This document shows positions 7,028 to 14,856 of a stretch of DNA of 27,590 nucleotides, piece after piece. How positions within the stretch are numbered: position 1 is the first letter of the stretch; each line of letters starts with the position of its first letter. The notes under the pieces are model-generated. The model searched no databases and was not told the DNA's origin. It was given only the letters and a program-made list of their open reading frames with translations. A program made the translations under genes and the position numbers. Origin of the DNA: an uncultured Megasphaera sp. (GTDB lineage: Bacteria; Bacillota; Negativicutes; Veillonellales; Megasphaeraceae). The DNA lies in assembly GCA_900548635.1 (NCBI GenBank), contig URLP01000005.1, forward strand, positions 1-27,590, given 5' to 3'.

Positions 7028-7113
7028 GTAGGGGACGCCCTTTAACCTCTCAGACCGCCTTTGGCGGCCAGCTCCCCTATAAAGGGAGCCTTGTGCGTCC
7101 CGCTGTGATATTT
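7028..7113 (+). repeat. Palindromic intergenic repeat family A, copy 1 (interrupted)
   Basis: Begins GTAGGGGACGCCC and ends GCGTCCCGCTGTGATATTTA. The outer stem GGGACGC/GCGTCCC is split by about 45 bp of a second repeat. Compared with the intact copy at 7351-7389, this reads as one repeat inserted in the loop of another. Confidence 0.7.
7045..7090 (+). repeat. Palindromic intergenic repeat family B, copy 1
   Basis: CTCAGACCGCC-TTT-GGCGGCC followed by AGCTCCCCTATAAAGGGAGC: two adjacent hairpins. A near-identical copy in the same orientation is at 9749-9791, so the two copies flank the DUF262/DpnD-like pair. Confidence 0.75.
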
Positions 7114-7270
7114 AACCACAATCCATTCGAATATAGTGGTGAGTTTTTACGGGTCACGAACCAAGAATAACGACTTTTCCTCGGACTCAGATGCGGCTTT
7201 GCCGCGACAGACTCACGATTTGATTACGACCGTATGCCATTTGTCATAAATTCTGTCCATACATAGGATT

Positions 7271-7303
7271 CACGGCGGGACGCCTTTGCAGGACGTCCCC
7301 TAC
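7271..7303 (-). repeat. Palindromic intergenic repeat family A, copy 2
   Basis: Reverse-orientation copy: on the minus strand it reads GTAGGGGACGTCC, TGCAAA, GGCGTCCCGCCGTG. Confidence 0.7.
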
Positions 7304-7350
7304 GATATCGCATACAGGCGATAAGAATTATGCGGCTGTATGCCGCATCC

Positions 7351-7389
7351 GTAGGGGCTGTCCCAAAGGGCAGCCCGCTGTGAGATTTA
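7351..7389 (+). repeat. Palindromic intergenic repeat family A, copy 3 (intact)
   Basis: GTAGGGGCTGTCCC, AAA, GGGCAGCCCGCTGTGAGATTTA. It keeps a compact hairpin and the same 3' tail as copy 1 (CCCGCTGTGATATTTA), with compensatory stem changes between copies (GACGC/GCGTC against GCTG/CAGC). Confidence 0.7.
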
Positions 7390-7604
7390 GTCATAGACTA
7401 TTTTGAGATCATTATTGGCTGTATGCTTTTTTTGTTCGTAAGGTGTTGATTATAAGACAACGCAAGTCGGTTGTTAAAATGGATAGCGGAAGTGGCAACC
7501 CGTATGATATTTTCTGTAATGTCATCCATTGGGAATAGGGCGGTTTAAAACTTTTAATACATCTTAGAGCCTTCTATTGTGTTTTTTTTACTTTATCATA
7601 GATC

Positions 7605-7633
7605 TTGAAAAATACAAACTGATGTGATCTAAT
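7605..7633 (+). promoter_or_regulatory. Promoter of the DUF262 gene
   Basis: TTGAAA (7605-7610), 17-bp spacer, TCTAAT (7628-7633), with a TG-n extension directly before the -10. ATGGAGG at 7654-7660 is the ribosome-binding site. Confidence 0.65.
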
Positions 7634-7667
7634 AAAGTAAGTAATAAATATAGATGGAGGCTGTATT

Positions 7668-9527
7668 ATGTCAAAAACAGGTACAATTTTATCTGTAATG
7701 AAACCTATTGCGGATATATTGATGAATAATTCTACACCTTATTTTATTCCTGATTTTCAGAGAGATTTTGTCTGGGGAGAGAAGGAAGTCACAGAGCTGT
7801 GGGAAGATATAAAAGCGGATACGAATGTATTTCAAAAGGAAACTGATGAATTAGAAGGTTACTTATTAGGTAATATTGTTTTGATACAAGATGATGTTAA
7901 TAATCGTAAAATTGTGGTGGACGGACAGCAGCGACTGACGACTTTATCCCTTATGGGATTGGCTTTACAGATGGTTATACAAAAGAAAATTATCGATGCT
8001 GAAGAGCCGACCCCTGCGAATGCTTACAGTATGATATCAGACTTACAAAAAAGCTATAGTATTGTCAATGATATGGGGGCATTTAAAGATCTTAAGATTC
8101 AACATGACAGTGGACTTAATTTTGGACAATATTACCGTAAACTGATTAGTGGGAAATCTGATGAAAATGACATTTTAACCGATGCAGATAAAAATATCTG
8201 TGCTGTTTTTGATAAATTGTATGAGTCAATCGATGAAGAACTCAATAATGAGCAGTTATTTCATTTTTTTGCATATTATAAATTAAAAATAATGTTGATT
8301 GAAACGACTGCACCTACTGAAGCAAAAGCGTTCCAGCTATTTGAAATTTTAAATGACCGTGGCAGATCTCTGGAACCAATGGATTTGATAAAAAATATAT
8401 TTTTAAAAGCGATTGTGACTGATTTGAAGTCGAATACAGCTAAAGAAAATTTTAATGAAAATTGGCGAGAATTAATTAATAATCTTCATATACCAAAGAC
8501 TCCTATCCAGTCGTCTACTTTTTTGAAATACTTTGTAGTAGCTTGTTATGGTGATAATAATAAAGCAGAAGACCTCTATCAGTATTTTAAGAATAAAAAT
8601 CTGTCTGGCCAGGAAGTTACTGAGTTTGTTAATAAAATGGTTCAAGCATCACGTATTTATGCGAATATTGAAAATAAAAACTATGGGTACTTTTTAGACG
8701 ATATCAATATGTCCATCTTATTTGAAATTTTAAAAATTAAACAGTTCAATCCAATCTTGATTTTATTTTATAATGAAACTGACGATATTAAGAGAGAAGT
8801 ATTGGATCGTCTGACACGATTAAGTGCTTCAATCTTATTTTCTTATAATCAGACAAATAAAATTGAGGGATTAGTCCCAGTGTTAATCCAAAAATATCGT
8901 GAAGATGATAAAATTGATAAAAAGAAGGCAATAAAAAATCTTTATATCGCACTGGATGAACAAATTGAGTTATTTGCCAATAATGTAAAAAGCTTATTAG
9001 CTGAAAAAAATCATTCGGGAAGAAGCGGAAAAGTTAACAGTAAAGCTACGAGTATTCTTGAATTTATAGAAATGTATTTCAATAAGAATGAAACGCCTAT
9101 TCTAAAACCAGCGAGAGGAAAGAAAGCTTCTGTAGAACATATCTTACCGCAACATTTTGATTTCGCAAAAAAGCATCTTAAGTTAAGCGATTTGGGCTTT
9201 GAATCAGAATCGGAACTGAAAAATTATATAAACCGGATTGGGAATTTAACGTTAATTGCAGGCAATGCAAATTCTTCTATGGGAAATGCTGTTTTTGAAG
9301 AGAAAAAAGCATATTATAAAATGAGTAATTTTATCCTTACTTCTACTCTTGTTGAGCCGAAAACAACAGAAATAAAAACTGGACCAGAAGCAAGGTTATA
9401 TGATATGATCAATCGAAATGAAAGCCAGTATGGATTGAAAGAGCAATATTGGACAAAAAATTTGATTGATAAGCGCAGTCACGATATTGCCAATCTCATG
9501 TATAATATACTAATAAAAAATTTATAG
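7668..9527 (+). CDS. DUF262/DUF1524 protein, GmrSD-like putative type IV restriction nuclease
   Basis: Putative defence nuclease. The N-terminal DUF262 domain (ParB-like NTPase fold) shows IPDFQRDFVW (27-36), YLLGNIVLI and the hallmark DGQQR within KIVVDGQQRLTTL (81-93), plus FEILNDRGRSLEP (225-237). The C-terminal DUF1524 domain is an HNH-type nuclease with VEHILPQ (489-495, H491) and NRIGNLTLIAGNANS (from N522). GmrSD and SspE share this architecture and cut modified or foreign DNA; whether this 619-residue protein does is inferred. The gene is far more AT-rich than its neighbours, uses AAA/ATT/TTA codons, and sits between copies of intergenic repeats, all signs of recent acquisition. A DpnD-like small gene follows after 14 bp. 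The motif residues are intact, so it looks functional. Confidence 0.88.
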   Translation: MSKTGTILSVMKPIADILMNNSTPYFIPDFQRDFVWGEKEVTELWEDIKADTNVFQKETDELEGYLLGNIVLIQDDVNNRKIVVDGQQRLTTLSLMGLALQMVIQKKIIDAEEPTPANAYSMISDLQKSYSIVNDMGAFKDLKIQHDSGLNFGQYYRKLISGKSDENDILTDADKNICAVFDKLYESIDEELNNEQLFHFFAYYKLKIMLIETTAPTEAKAFQLFEILNDRGRSLEPMDLIKNIFLKAIVTDLKSNTAKENFNENWRELINNLHIPKTPIQSSTFLKYFVVACYGDNNKAEDLYQYFKNKNLSGQEVTEFVNKMVQASRIYANIENKNYGYFLDDINMSILFEILKIKQFNPILILFYNETDDIKREVLDRLTRLSASILFSYNQTNKIEGLVPVLIQKYREDDKIDKKKAIKNLYIALDEQIELFANNVKSLLAEKNHSGRSGKVNSKATSILEFIEMYFNKNETPILKPARGKKASVEHILPQHFDFAKKHLKLSDLGFESESELKNYINRIGNLTLIAGNANSSMGNAVFEEKKAYYKMSNFILTSTLVEPKTTEIKTGPEARLYDMINRNESQYGLKEQYWTKNLIDKRSHDIANLMYNILIKNL

Positions 9528-9541
9528 CAAGGTGGGTATCC

Positions 9542-9718
9542 ATGAAAAAATTCACCGTTACCGTCGAGGAGCACGTCAGTCAGGATTTCTCCATCGAAGC
9601 GCCGTCCCGTGAGGAAGCGGAGGCCTTGGCCGAAAAGATGTATCGTGACGGCAAGTTGGTCCTGGAACCGGGGAATTTGCTGGATGTTTCTTTTACGGCG
9701 AATGTGGAAGACGAATAG
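9542..9718 (+). CDS. DpnD/PcfM-like small protein
   Basis: A 58-residue protein starting MKKFTVTVEEHVSQDFSIEA, then SREEAEALAEKMYRDGKLVLEPG and an acidic end. The pattern (N-terminal beta strand pair, EEA helix, Y..GK/E.VL.PG) is that of the DpnD/PcfM family, named after a protein encoded with the DpnI restriction system of Streptococcus pneumoniae; its biochemical role is unknown. AAGGTGGG (9529-9536) precedes the ATG. The gene starts 14 bp after the DUF262 stop and shares a terminator (9772-9798), so the two are probably one transcript. Its GC-rich codon use matches the host rather than the DUF262 gene, so it may be a resident gene that the nuclease inserted beside. The family call rests on pattern recall, not a search. 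Confidence 0.7.
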   Translation: MKKFTVTVEEHVSQDFSIEAPSREEAEALAEKMYRDGKLVLEPGNLLDVSFTANVEDE

Positions 9719-9748
9719 CAGTTTTGCTATTTCAATGATAAAGAACAA

Positions 9749-9791
9749 CCCCTCAGACGCCGCCGGCGGCCAGCTCCCCTATTAGGGGAGC
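9749..9791 (+). repeat. Palindromic intergenic repeat family B, copy 2
   Basis: CCCCTCAGACGCC, then GCCGCCGGCGGC (self-complementary), then AGCTCCCCTATTAGGGGAGC. It is the sister of the copy at 7045-7090 and doubles as the terminator of the preceding genes. Confidence 0.75.
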
Positions 9792-9798
9792 TTTTTTT
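9772..9798 (+). terminator. Intrinsic terminator after the DpnD-like gene
   Basis: AGCTCCCCTA pairs with TAGGGGAGCT, followed by seven T residues (9792-9798). The hairpin is the right half of repeat family B. Confidence 0.8.
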
Positions 9799-9841
9799 GC
9801 TCGGTATATTGAGAATAGCCATAGTAATATACCTTTATCTG

Positions 9842-9850
9842 TGGTAAAAT
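9842..9850 (+). promoter_or_regulatory. Putative extended -10 promoter of dnaE
   Basis: TGGTAAAAT at 9842-9850 fits TG-n-TANAAT. No consensus -35 is visible at the right distance. Start codon is about 60 bp downstream. Confidence 0.45.
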
Positions 9851-9908
9851 AATACATTACGTCGATTGTTTCGTTTTATTATTTTTCTCATAGAGGAGGA
9901 TTTTTTTG

Positions 9909-12900
9909 ATGCGGCCTTTTGTTCATTTGCATGTCCATACGCAGTACAGTTTGTTTGACGGCTTGTGTAAAATCCCGGATATGGTAGCGCGTGCGAAGGA
10001 GCTGAATATGCCGGCTGTGGCGATTACGGACCACGGCAATATGTACGGTGTCATTTATCTGTATAAAGAAGCCGTGGCCCAAGGCATCAAGCCGATTCTG
10101 GGCTGCGAAGTGTATATGACCCGGGGCAGCCGCTTTGAGAAGAAGACGAAGGAACGCCTTTGTCATTTGATTTTATTGGCCAAGGACAATAAGGGCTACC
10201 ATAATCTGATTAAAATCGTTTCCAAGGGCTTCGTCGATGGGGAAAACAACTACCATAAGCCGCGCGTGGACTACGATTTATTGGAACAGTACCATGAAGG
10301 CCTGATTGCCCTCAGTGCCTGCATTGAAGGGCATATCCAGCAGGATTTGATCAATCACAATGAAGCTGGGGCGCGGCGGACGCTGGAACGGCTGGTCTCG
10401 ATTTTCGGCAAGGATGATTTTTATTTGGAAGTGCAGAATCACGGCCTGCCGGAAGAAAAGCTCGTGCGCGCCGTCTTTAAGCGCTGGTCGAAGGAGTACG
10501 GCCTGAAGCTGGTAGCGACCAATGACTACCACTATATCCATCAGTCCGATGCAGCGGCGCAGGAAGTGAAGCTTTGTATTTCGACGGGCAGCACTCTCGA
10601 CGACCCGTCGCATTTCCGCTTTTCCAACAACGAGTTCTATATGAAGAGCGGCGATGAAATGGCAGCTCTCTTCCCGGATATGCCGGAAGCCCTGGATACG
10701 ACGCTGGAAATCGCTGACAAGTGCCACGTCGAGATTTCTTTTAATGAACGCCATCTGCCCCAGTTCCCCGTGCCGGAAGGGGAAACGGATTCGTCGTATC
10801 TGCGCAAGCTCTGTGAAGCGGCGCTGCCGGAAAAGTACGACCCTATCACGCCGCAGGTGCGCAAGCGCCTCGATTATGAACTGGGCGTCATCGACACCAT
10901 GGGCTTTCCGTCGTATTTCCTCATCGTCTGGGACTACGTCAAGTATGCCCGGGATCATGAGATTCCCGTCGGCCCGGGCCGCGGCTCGGCAGCCGGTTCC
11001 GTCGTCGCCTATCTCCTGGGGATTACCGGCCTCGACCCCTTGAAGTATGACCTCCTCTTTGAACGGTTCCTCAATCCGGAACGCGTCACCATGCCGGATA
11101 TCGATATGGATTTTTGCTATGAAAACCGGGGCCGCGTCATCGACTACGTGACGCGCAAGTACGGCGTGGATCACGTTTCGCAGATCATCACTTTCGGGAC
11201 GTTGGCGGCCAAGGCCGTCCTGCGCGATGTCGGCCGCGTCCTCGATATCCCCCTGAGCGAAGTGAACCGCATCGTCAAAATGGTGCCCAACGAACTGGGT
11301 ATGACCCTCGACAAGGCCCTGAAGATGAGTAAGGAATTCCGCACGGAATATGAAACGAACGCGACAGTCCACCGCCTCGTCGATTTCGGCAAGTCCCTGG
11401 AAGGCCTCGTGCGCCATTCGTCGACCCACGCTGCGGGTGTTGTCATTTCCGCAGCTCCTGTCGACGACTACGTGCCGGTCCAGCATTCCAAGGAAGGCGA
11501 TTTGACGACGCAGTACGAAAAGGACCTCGTCGAAGAGCTGGGCCTTTTGAAGATGGACTTTTTGGGCCTCAGGACGCTGACGGTCATCGGCGATACGATC
11601 AAGATGATCAAGAAGGACCACGGCATCGACTTGGATATCAACAAGATTCCCCTCGACGATCCGGATACGTGCCGCCTCCTGACGGAAGGGGACACGGCCG
11701 GCGTCTTCCAGATGGAATCATCGGGCATTACGAATCTCGTCAAGGAACTGGCGCCGAAGCATTTCGAAGACATGATCCCGCTCGTCGCCCTCTACCGTCC
11801 GGGCCCGCTCGGCAGCGGCATGGTCGACGACTTCATCAAAGGCAGCCACGGCGAAAAGAAGGTCACCTACCTGCACCCGCTCCTGGAACCGATCCTCAAG
11901 GATACGTACGGCGTCATCCTCTATCAGGAACAGGTTATGCAGATCGCTTCTGTCATGGGCGGCTTTTCCCTCGGTCAGGCCGATTTGCTGCGCCGCGCCA
12001 TGGGCAAGAAGAAGGAATCTATTCTGGTGGCGCAGCGGGAAAATTTCCTCGCCGGTACGCGCAAGAACGGCATTGCCGATGAAATCGCCAACAAGGTCTT
12101 CGACCTGATGGTCTATTTCGCAGGCTACGGCTTCAATAAATCCCATTCTGCCGCCTATGCTTATGTGGCCTGGCAGACGGCCTACCTCAAGGCCCATTAT
12201 CGGCCGGAATTCATGGCGGCGACGATGACCAGCATGATCAACGATGTCAGCAAGATTAGTTACTACGTCGCCGAATGCCGCCGTCACGGCGTCAAGGTCC
12301 TCTCGCCGGACGTCAATGCCAGTGTCTCCATGTTCTCCGTTCAGGACGGAGCCATCCGCTTCGGCCTTTCCGGCGTCAAGAGCGTCGGCGGCAATGCCAT
12401 CGAGGCCATCGTCAAGGCCCGCGAAGCAGGCGGTCCCTTTACGTCGCTCGGCGATTTCTGCAGCCGCGTCGATTACCATATCGTCAACAAGCGGGCGCTC
12501 GAAAGCCTGATTAAGTGCGGCGCCATGGACTCGTTCGGCAAGAAGCGTTCCCAGCTGATGGCCGTCCTCGGTCAGGCCGTGGCCATGGGCTCGCTGAGTC
12601 AGAAGGATAATGCCATGGGCCAGATGGGCCTCTTCGATGATGAAGAAGATGTGATGACAGAGCTCGAATATCCGGATATCGAAGAATATCCCATTGAAAT
12701 GCGTCTGGCCATGGAAAAGGAATATGACGGTTTTTATTTCAGTGGCCATCCCCTCAACAAGTATAAGGAAATCATGAAAAAACTGACGCCTCTCTCCGTC
12801 CTCTACGGAGACGATGGGCGTCAGTATGACGGCAAAATGATGCGCATCGGCGGCCTGATTACGGCGAAGAAGCAGGTCATGACCAAGCGCAATGAACAGA

Positions 12901-13391
12901 TGGCGATTATTACGGTCGAAGACTTTACGCATACCGTCTCGGTCGTCGTCTTCCCGAAGACCTATGCCCGCTGCCAGCAGGCCGTGGCTGTCGATATGGC
13001 CGTCGCCGTCCGCGGCCGGGCCGATATCAATGACGACAGCATCCAGATTCTGGCAGAAGAAGTACGGCCTTTGGGCGAAGAAAATGGGGAAGGCACACCG
13101 CAGCCGGCAGCTGTCTCGCCGGCCGCTGCCCGTCAGGCCGGCGACTATTGGCATCCCGGCATGGGGACGAAGCTTTTCATCAAGATCCCGGCCCATCTGG
13201 AACGGACGGACCTCGCCGGCCGCATCGGCCAGGTCCTGGAACAGCACCCGGGAAAAGTGAAAGTCTATTTCCACCTCATGGGCAGCCGCAGGACCATCCT
13301 GACCAACGAAAAATACTGGGTTGAAACAACAGAAGATTTGAGACAGAAACTCCAGGCCATGCTCGAACCGCGGTCATTGGTGGTGCAGTAG
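9909..13391 (+). CDS. dnaE: DNA polymerase III alpha subunit (DnaE)
   Basis: Replicative polymerase of the DnaE type. The 1160 residues match full-length DnaE. An N-terminal PHP domain opens HLHVHTQYSLFDG (H6, H8, H10). The palm has GPGRGSAAGSVVAYLLG, then PDIDMDF with catalytic D399 and D401, and the third Asp at D550 in KMDFLGLRTL. GFNKSHSAAYAYVAWQTAYLK and helix-hairpin-helix and OB-fold regions follow (OB from about 975: MRIGGLITAKKQ...VVVFPKTY). There is no 3'-5' exonuclease insertion, so this is not PolC. The ATG at 9909 is preferred over the overlapping TTG at 9906; AGAGGAGGA at 9892-9900 is well placed. The gene is monocistronic, ending at a hairpin shared with the convergent metal exporter. 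Confidence 0.96.
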   Translation: MRPFVHLHVHTQYSLFDGLCKIPDMVARAKELNMPAVAITDHGNMYGVIYLYKEAVAQGIKPILGCEVYMTRGSRFEKKTKERLCHLILLAKDNKGYHNLIKIVSKGFVDGENNYHKPRVDYDLLEQYHEGLIALSACIEGHIQQDLINHNEAGARRTLERLVSIFGKDDFYLEVQNHGLPEEKLVRAVFKRWSKEYGLKLVATNDYHYIHQSDAAAQEVKLCISTGSTLDDPSHFRFSNNEFYMKSGDEMAALFPDMPEALDTTLEIADKCHVEISFNERHLPQFPVPEGETDSSYLRKLCEAALPEKYDPITPQVRKRLDYELGVIDTMGFPSYFLIVWDYVKYARDHEIPVGPGRGSAAGSVVAYLLGITGLDPLKYDLLFERFLNPERVTMPDIDMDFCYENRGRVIDYVTRKYGVDHVSQIITFGTLAAKAVLRDVGRVLDIPLSEVNRIVKMVPNELGMTLDKALKMSKEFRTEYETNATVHRLVDFGKSLEGLVRHSSTHAAGVVISAAPVDDYVPVQHSKEGDLTTQYEKDLVEELGLLKMDFLGLRTLTVIGDTIKMIKKDHGIDLDINKIPLDDPDTCRLLTEGDTAGVFQMESSGITNLVKELAPKHFEDMIPLVALYRPGPLGSGMVDDFIKGSHGEKKVTYLHPLLEPILKDTYGVILYQEQVMQIASVMGGFSLGQADLLRRAMGKKKESILVAQRENFLAGTRKNGIADEIANKVFDLMVYFAGYGFNKSHSAAYAYVAWQTAYLKAHYRPEFMAATMTSMINDVSKISYYVAECRRHGVKVLSPDVNASVSMFSVQDGAIRFGLSGVKSVGGNAIEAIVKAREAGGPFTSLGDFCSRVDYHIVNKRALESLIKCGAMDSFGKKRSQLMAVLGQAVAMGSLSQKDNAMGQMGLFDDEEDVMTELEYPDIEEYPIEMRLAMEKEYDGFYFSGHPLNKYKEIMKKLTPLSVLYGDDGRQYDGKMMRIGGLITAKKQVMTKRNEQMAIITVEDFTHTVSVVVFPKTYARCQQAVAVDMAVAVRGRADINDDSIQILAEEVRPLGEENGEGTPQPAAVSPAAARQAGDYWHPGMGTKLFIKIPAHLERTDLAGRIGQVLEQHPGKVKVYFHLMGSRRTILTNEKYWVETTEDLRQKLQAMLEPRSLVVQ

Positions 13392-13430
13392 ACGAAAGGG
13401 GCTGCCGCATGAAGCGACAGCCCCTTTCGT
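13392..13430. terminator. Hairpin terminator between dnaE and the convergent CDF exporter
   Basis: A perfect 13-bp stem, ACGAAAGGGGCTG (13392-13404) with CAGCCCCTTTCGT (13418-13430), starts one base after the dnaE stop. T-tracts are short on both strands, so strength is uncertain. The GGGGCTGTC core is the same as in the terminator at 24446-24479. Confidence 0.65.
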
Positions 13431-13447
13431 GGTTCGTTTGCCGTTTA
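13427..13447. repeat. Heptamer-repeat arm (copy 3, single arm)
   Basis: Three 7-mers, TCGTGGT, TCGTTTG, CCGTTTA, abut the terminator stem and reach the stop codon of the minus-strand exporter. On the minus strand this reads like the right arm of the element at 24359-24447 (AAACGAACCACGAA, then the GGGGCTGTC hairpin). Confidence 0.6.
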
Positions 13448-14707
13448 CGGGAAGCGGTGTCCCGTAGTGTCGAAGGGGGTGACAGCCGCCTTCGGACTGC
13501 GGCCTGCGGGCTGCAGCTCACGGCGCGTCATGGCCTGGGGGTCGGCGATGATCCTGGCCAGGACGACGCGGTATTTGTCGTTGTATTTGCGCATGCAGTC
13601 GTTGATGTCGCGGCGGATGCGGGCAATGTCGCGGACGTTGTATTCTTCGGGCGGGATGTGGATGTCGCAGATGATGTTCAGGCGGGCGTGGCCTGAGGTG
13701 ATGCGCAGGTGGTCCGTATGATAGCGCGGATATTTTTCATGGACGATTTTGTCGAGGACGTGGCGGACGTTATTGATTTTATGGATATCCGTGCAGAGCG
13801 GGTCCATGTGGATGTTGACTTCCATGTGGAACTTGTCCTGCAGTTCGTCTTCCAATACGTCGAGGGCGGCGTGGACTTCGACGAGGTCCGCTGTATCCGG
13901 CACTTCGGCGTGGAGGGAGCCGAAAGTACGGCCCGGGCCGTAGTCGTGGATGCGGATGTCGTGGACGCCGACGACGTAGCGGCAGCCCAGGGCGGTATCG
14001 ACGATGCTGCGGATGAGCTCCGGCGCCGGTGCTTTGCCCAGGAGGATGTTGATGACGTCTTTGGCGATTCCGTAGCCAGCGTACATGATCATCAAACCGA
14101 TGCCCGTACCGGCCGCAGCGTCGATGGGCAGATCCGTGAACTGCTGGGCGATGGTGGCGACGAGGACGCCTGTCGTGGCGATGGCGTCGGTGATGCTGTC
14201 GGCCGCCGTGGCTTCATTGACGCCGGAGTTGATCTTCTTGCCGATGAAGCGGTTGTAGACGCACATCCAGCCTTTGACGGCAATGGAGACGACGAGGACG
14301 CCGATGCTCCAGTAGGAAAATTCCATTTCTTCCGGTTCGAAGAATTTGCCGATCGACGTTTCGCAGAGCTTGAAGCCCACGACGAGGATGATGATGGAAA
14401 TGGTCAGGGACGCCAGGTATTCGAAACGGCCATGGCCGAAAGGGTGTTCCTTGTCCGGCGGGCGGTTGCTCAGTTTGGCACTGATGATGGAAATAAAGGA
14501 CGAGCCCATGTCCGTCAGGTTGTTGAAGGCATCGGATAAGATACCGATGCTGTTGCTCATCGTGCCGACAAGGAATTTGCTGATAAAGAGGAATAAATTG
14601 CAGATAATGCCTAAGACGCCGCCGAGGATACTGTACTGTTCACGGACGTGTTTATCATCTGTATCCTCATAGTTTTTGATGAAGCGGCGGATAATGAATT
14701 CGATCAT
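13445..14707 (-). CDS. Cation diffusion facilitator (CDF) exporter, probable Mn2+ type
   Basis: Membrane antiporter that expels divalent metal in exchange for protons. The 420-residue protein has six predicted helices, then a cytoplasmic ferredoxin-like domain (about 215-290) and a further C-terminal region (to about 395) typical of longer Firmicute CDFs. The HPFGHGRFEYLAS loop (88-100) is diagnostic. The transport site residues are N62 and D66 in helix 2 (FNNLTD) and D170 and D174 in helix 5 (DSITD). Zinc CDFs have His here, iron/zinc FieF mixes Asp and His, and the N-D-D-D set is known from manganese exporters such as pneumococcal MntE, so Mn2+ is the best guess. The last roughly 26 residues are low-complexity and poorly conserved in style. 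A GGTGAT site precedes the start. Confidence 0.9.
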   Translation of the reverse strand: MIEFIIRRFIKNYEDTDDKHVREQYSILGGVLGIICNLFLFISKFLVGTMSNSIGILSDAFNNLTDMGSSFISIISAKLSNRPPDKEHPFGHGRFEYLASLTISIIILVVGFKLCETSIGKFFEPEEMEFSYWSIGVLVVSIAVKGWMCVYNRFIGKKINSGVNEATAADSITDAIATTGVLVATIAQQFTDLPIDAAAGTGIGLMIMYAGYGIAKDVINILLGKAPAPELIRSIVDTALGCRYVVGVHDIRIHDYGPGRTFGSLHAEVPDTADLVEVHAALDVLEDELQDKFHMEVNIHMDPLCTDIHKINNVRHVLDKIVHEKYPRYHTDHLRITSGHARLNIICDIHIPPEEYNVRDIARIRRDINDCMRKYNDKYRVVLARIIADPQAMTRRELQPAGRSPKAAVTPFDTTGHRFP

Positions 14708-14736
14708 AGAAAATCACCATCTTTCTGATTCCCTTC

Positions 14737-14764
14737 ATTATAGCAGAGTTGGCACAGGATACAA
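14737..14764 (-). promoter_or_regulatory. Promoter of the CDF exporter
   Basis: On the minus strand: TTGTAT (14764-14759), 16-bp spacer ending TGC, TATAAT (14742-14737); an extended consensus -10. The leader is only about 25 nt, too short for a manganese riboswitch. Confidence 0.7.
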
Positions 14765-14796
14765 GTGAGAACGATAAAGAGAATGAGAATACAATA

Positions 14797-14813
14797 TATG
14801 ATAAAAAATCATA
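14797..14813. promoter_or_regulatory. 17-bp palindrome between divergent promoters
   Basis: TATGAT-AAAAA-ATCATA, a perfect inverted repeat between the CDF and HAD promoters. A repressor site is possible; no specific regulator is recognised. Confidence 0.35.
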
Positions 14814-14856
14814 ATGCTATCGAAAATGGGAATAGTTATTTATTGTCGTGGCAAAC

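Larger units (their letters stand above)
6963..7667. other. Repeat-rich intergenic region, no convincing gene
   Basis: About 700 bp without a supportable gene. The left two thirds hold three copies of a GTAGGGG...CCCGCYGTGA palindromic repeat, one with a second repeat nested inside, plus small hairpins such as ATGCGGC-TGTAT-GCCGCAT (7330-7348). From about 7390 on the DNA becomes AT-rich and leads to the DUF262 gene promoter. A 43-codon minus-strand frame (7398-7529) lacks a ribosome-binding site. Confidence 0.7.

Noticed and set aside
6859..7170. Plus-strand frame running from the end of the membrane protein gene into the repeats
   Set aside because: It overlaps a real gene in another frame, encodes palindromic repeat sequence and has no ribosome-binding site.
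7028..7389. CRISPR array
   Set aside because: The repeats are palindromic, in mixed orientation, unevenly spaced and without uniform spacers or cas genes.
7398..7529. A 43-codon minus-strand frame (starts MDDITENIIRVATSAI) in the repeat-rich gap before the DUF262 gene
   Set aside because: The composition looks protein-like, but there is no ribosome-binding site before the ATG, no clear promoter, and no recognisable family.
14708..14737. Manganese (yybP-ykoY) riboswitch before the CDF exporter
   Set aside because: The leader is only about 25-30 nt, too short for that RNA.
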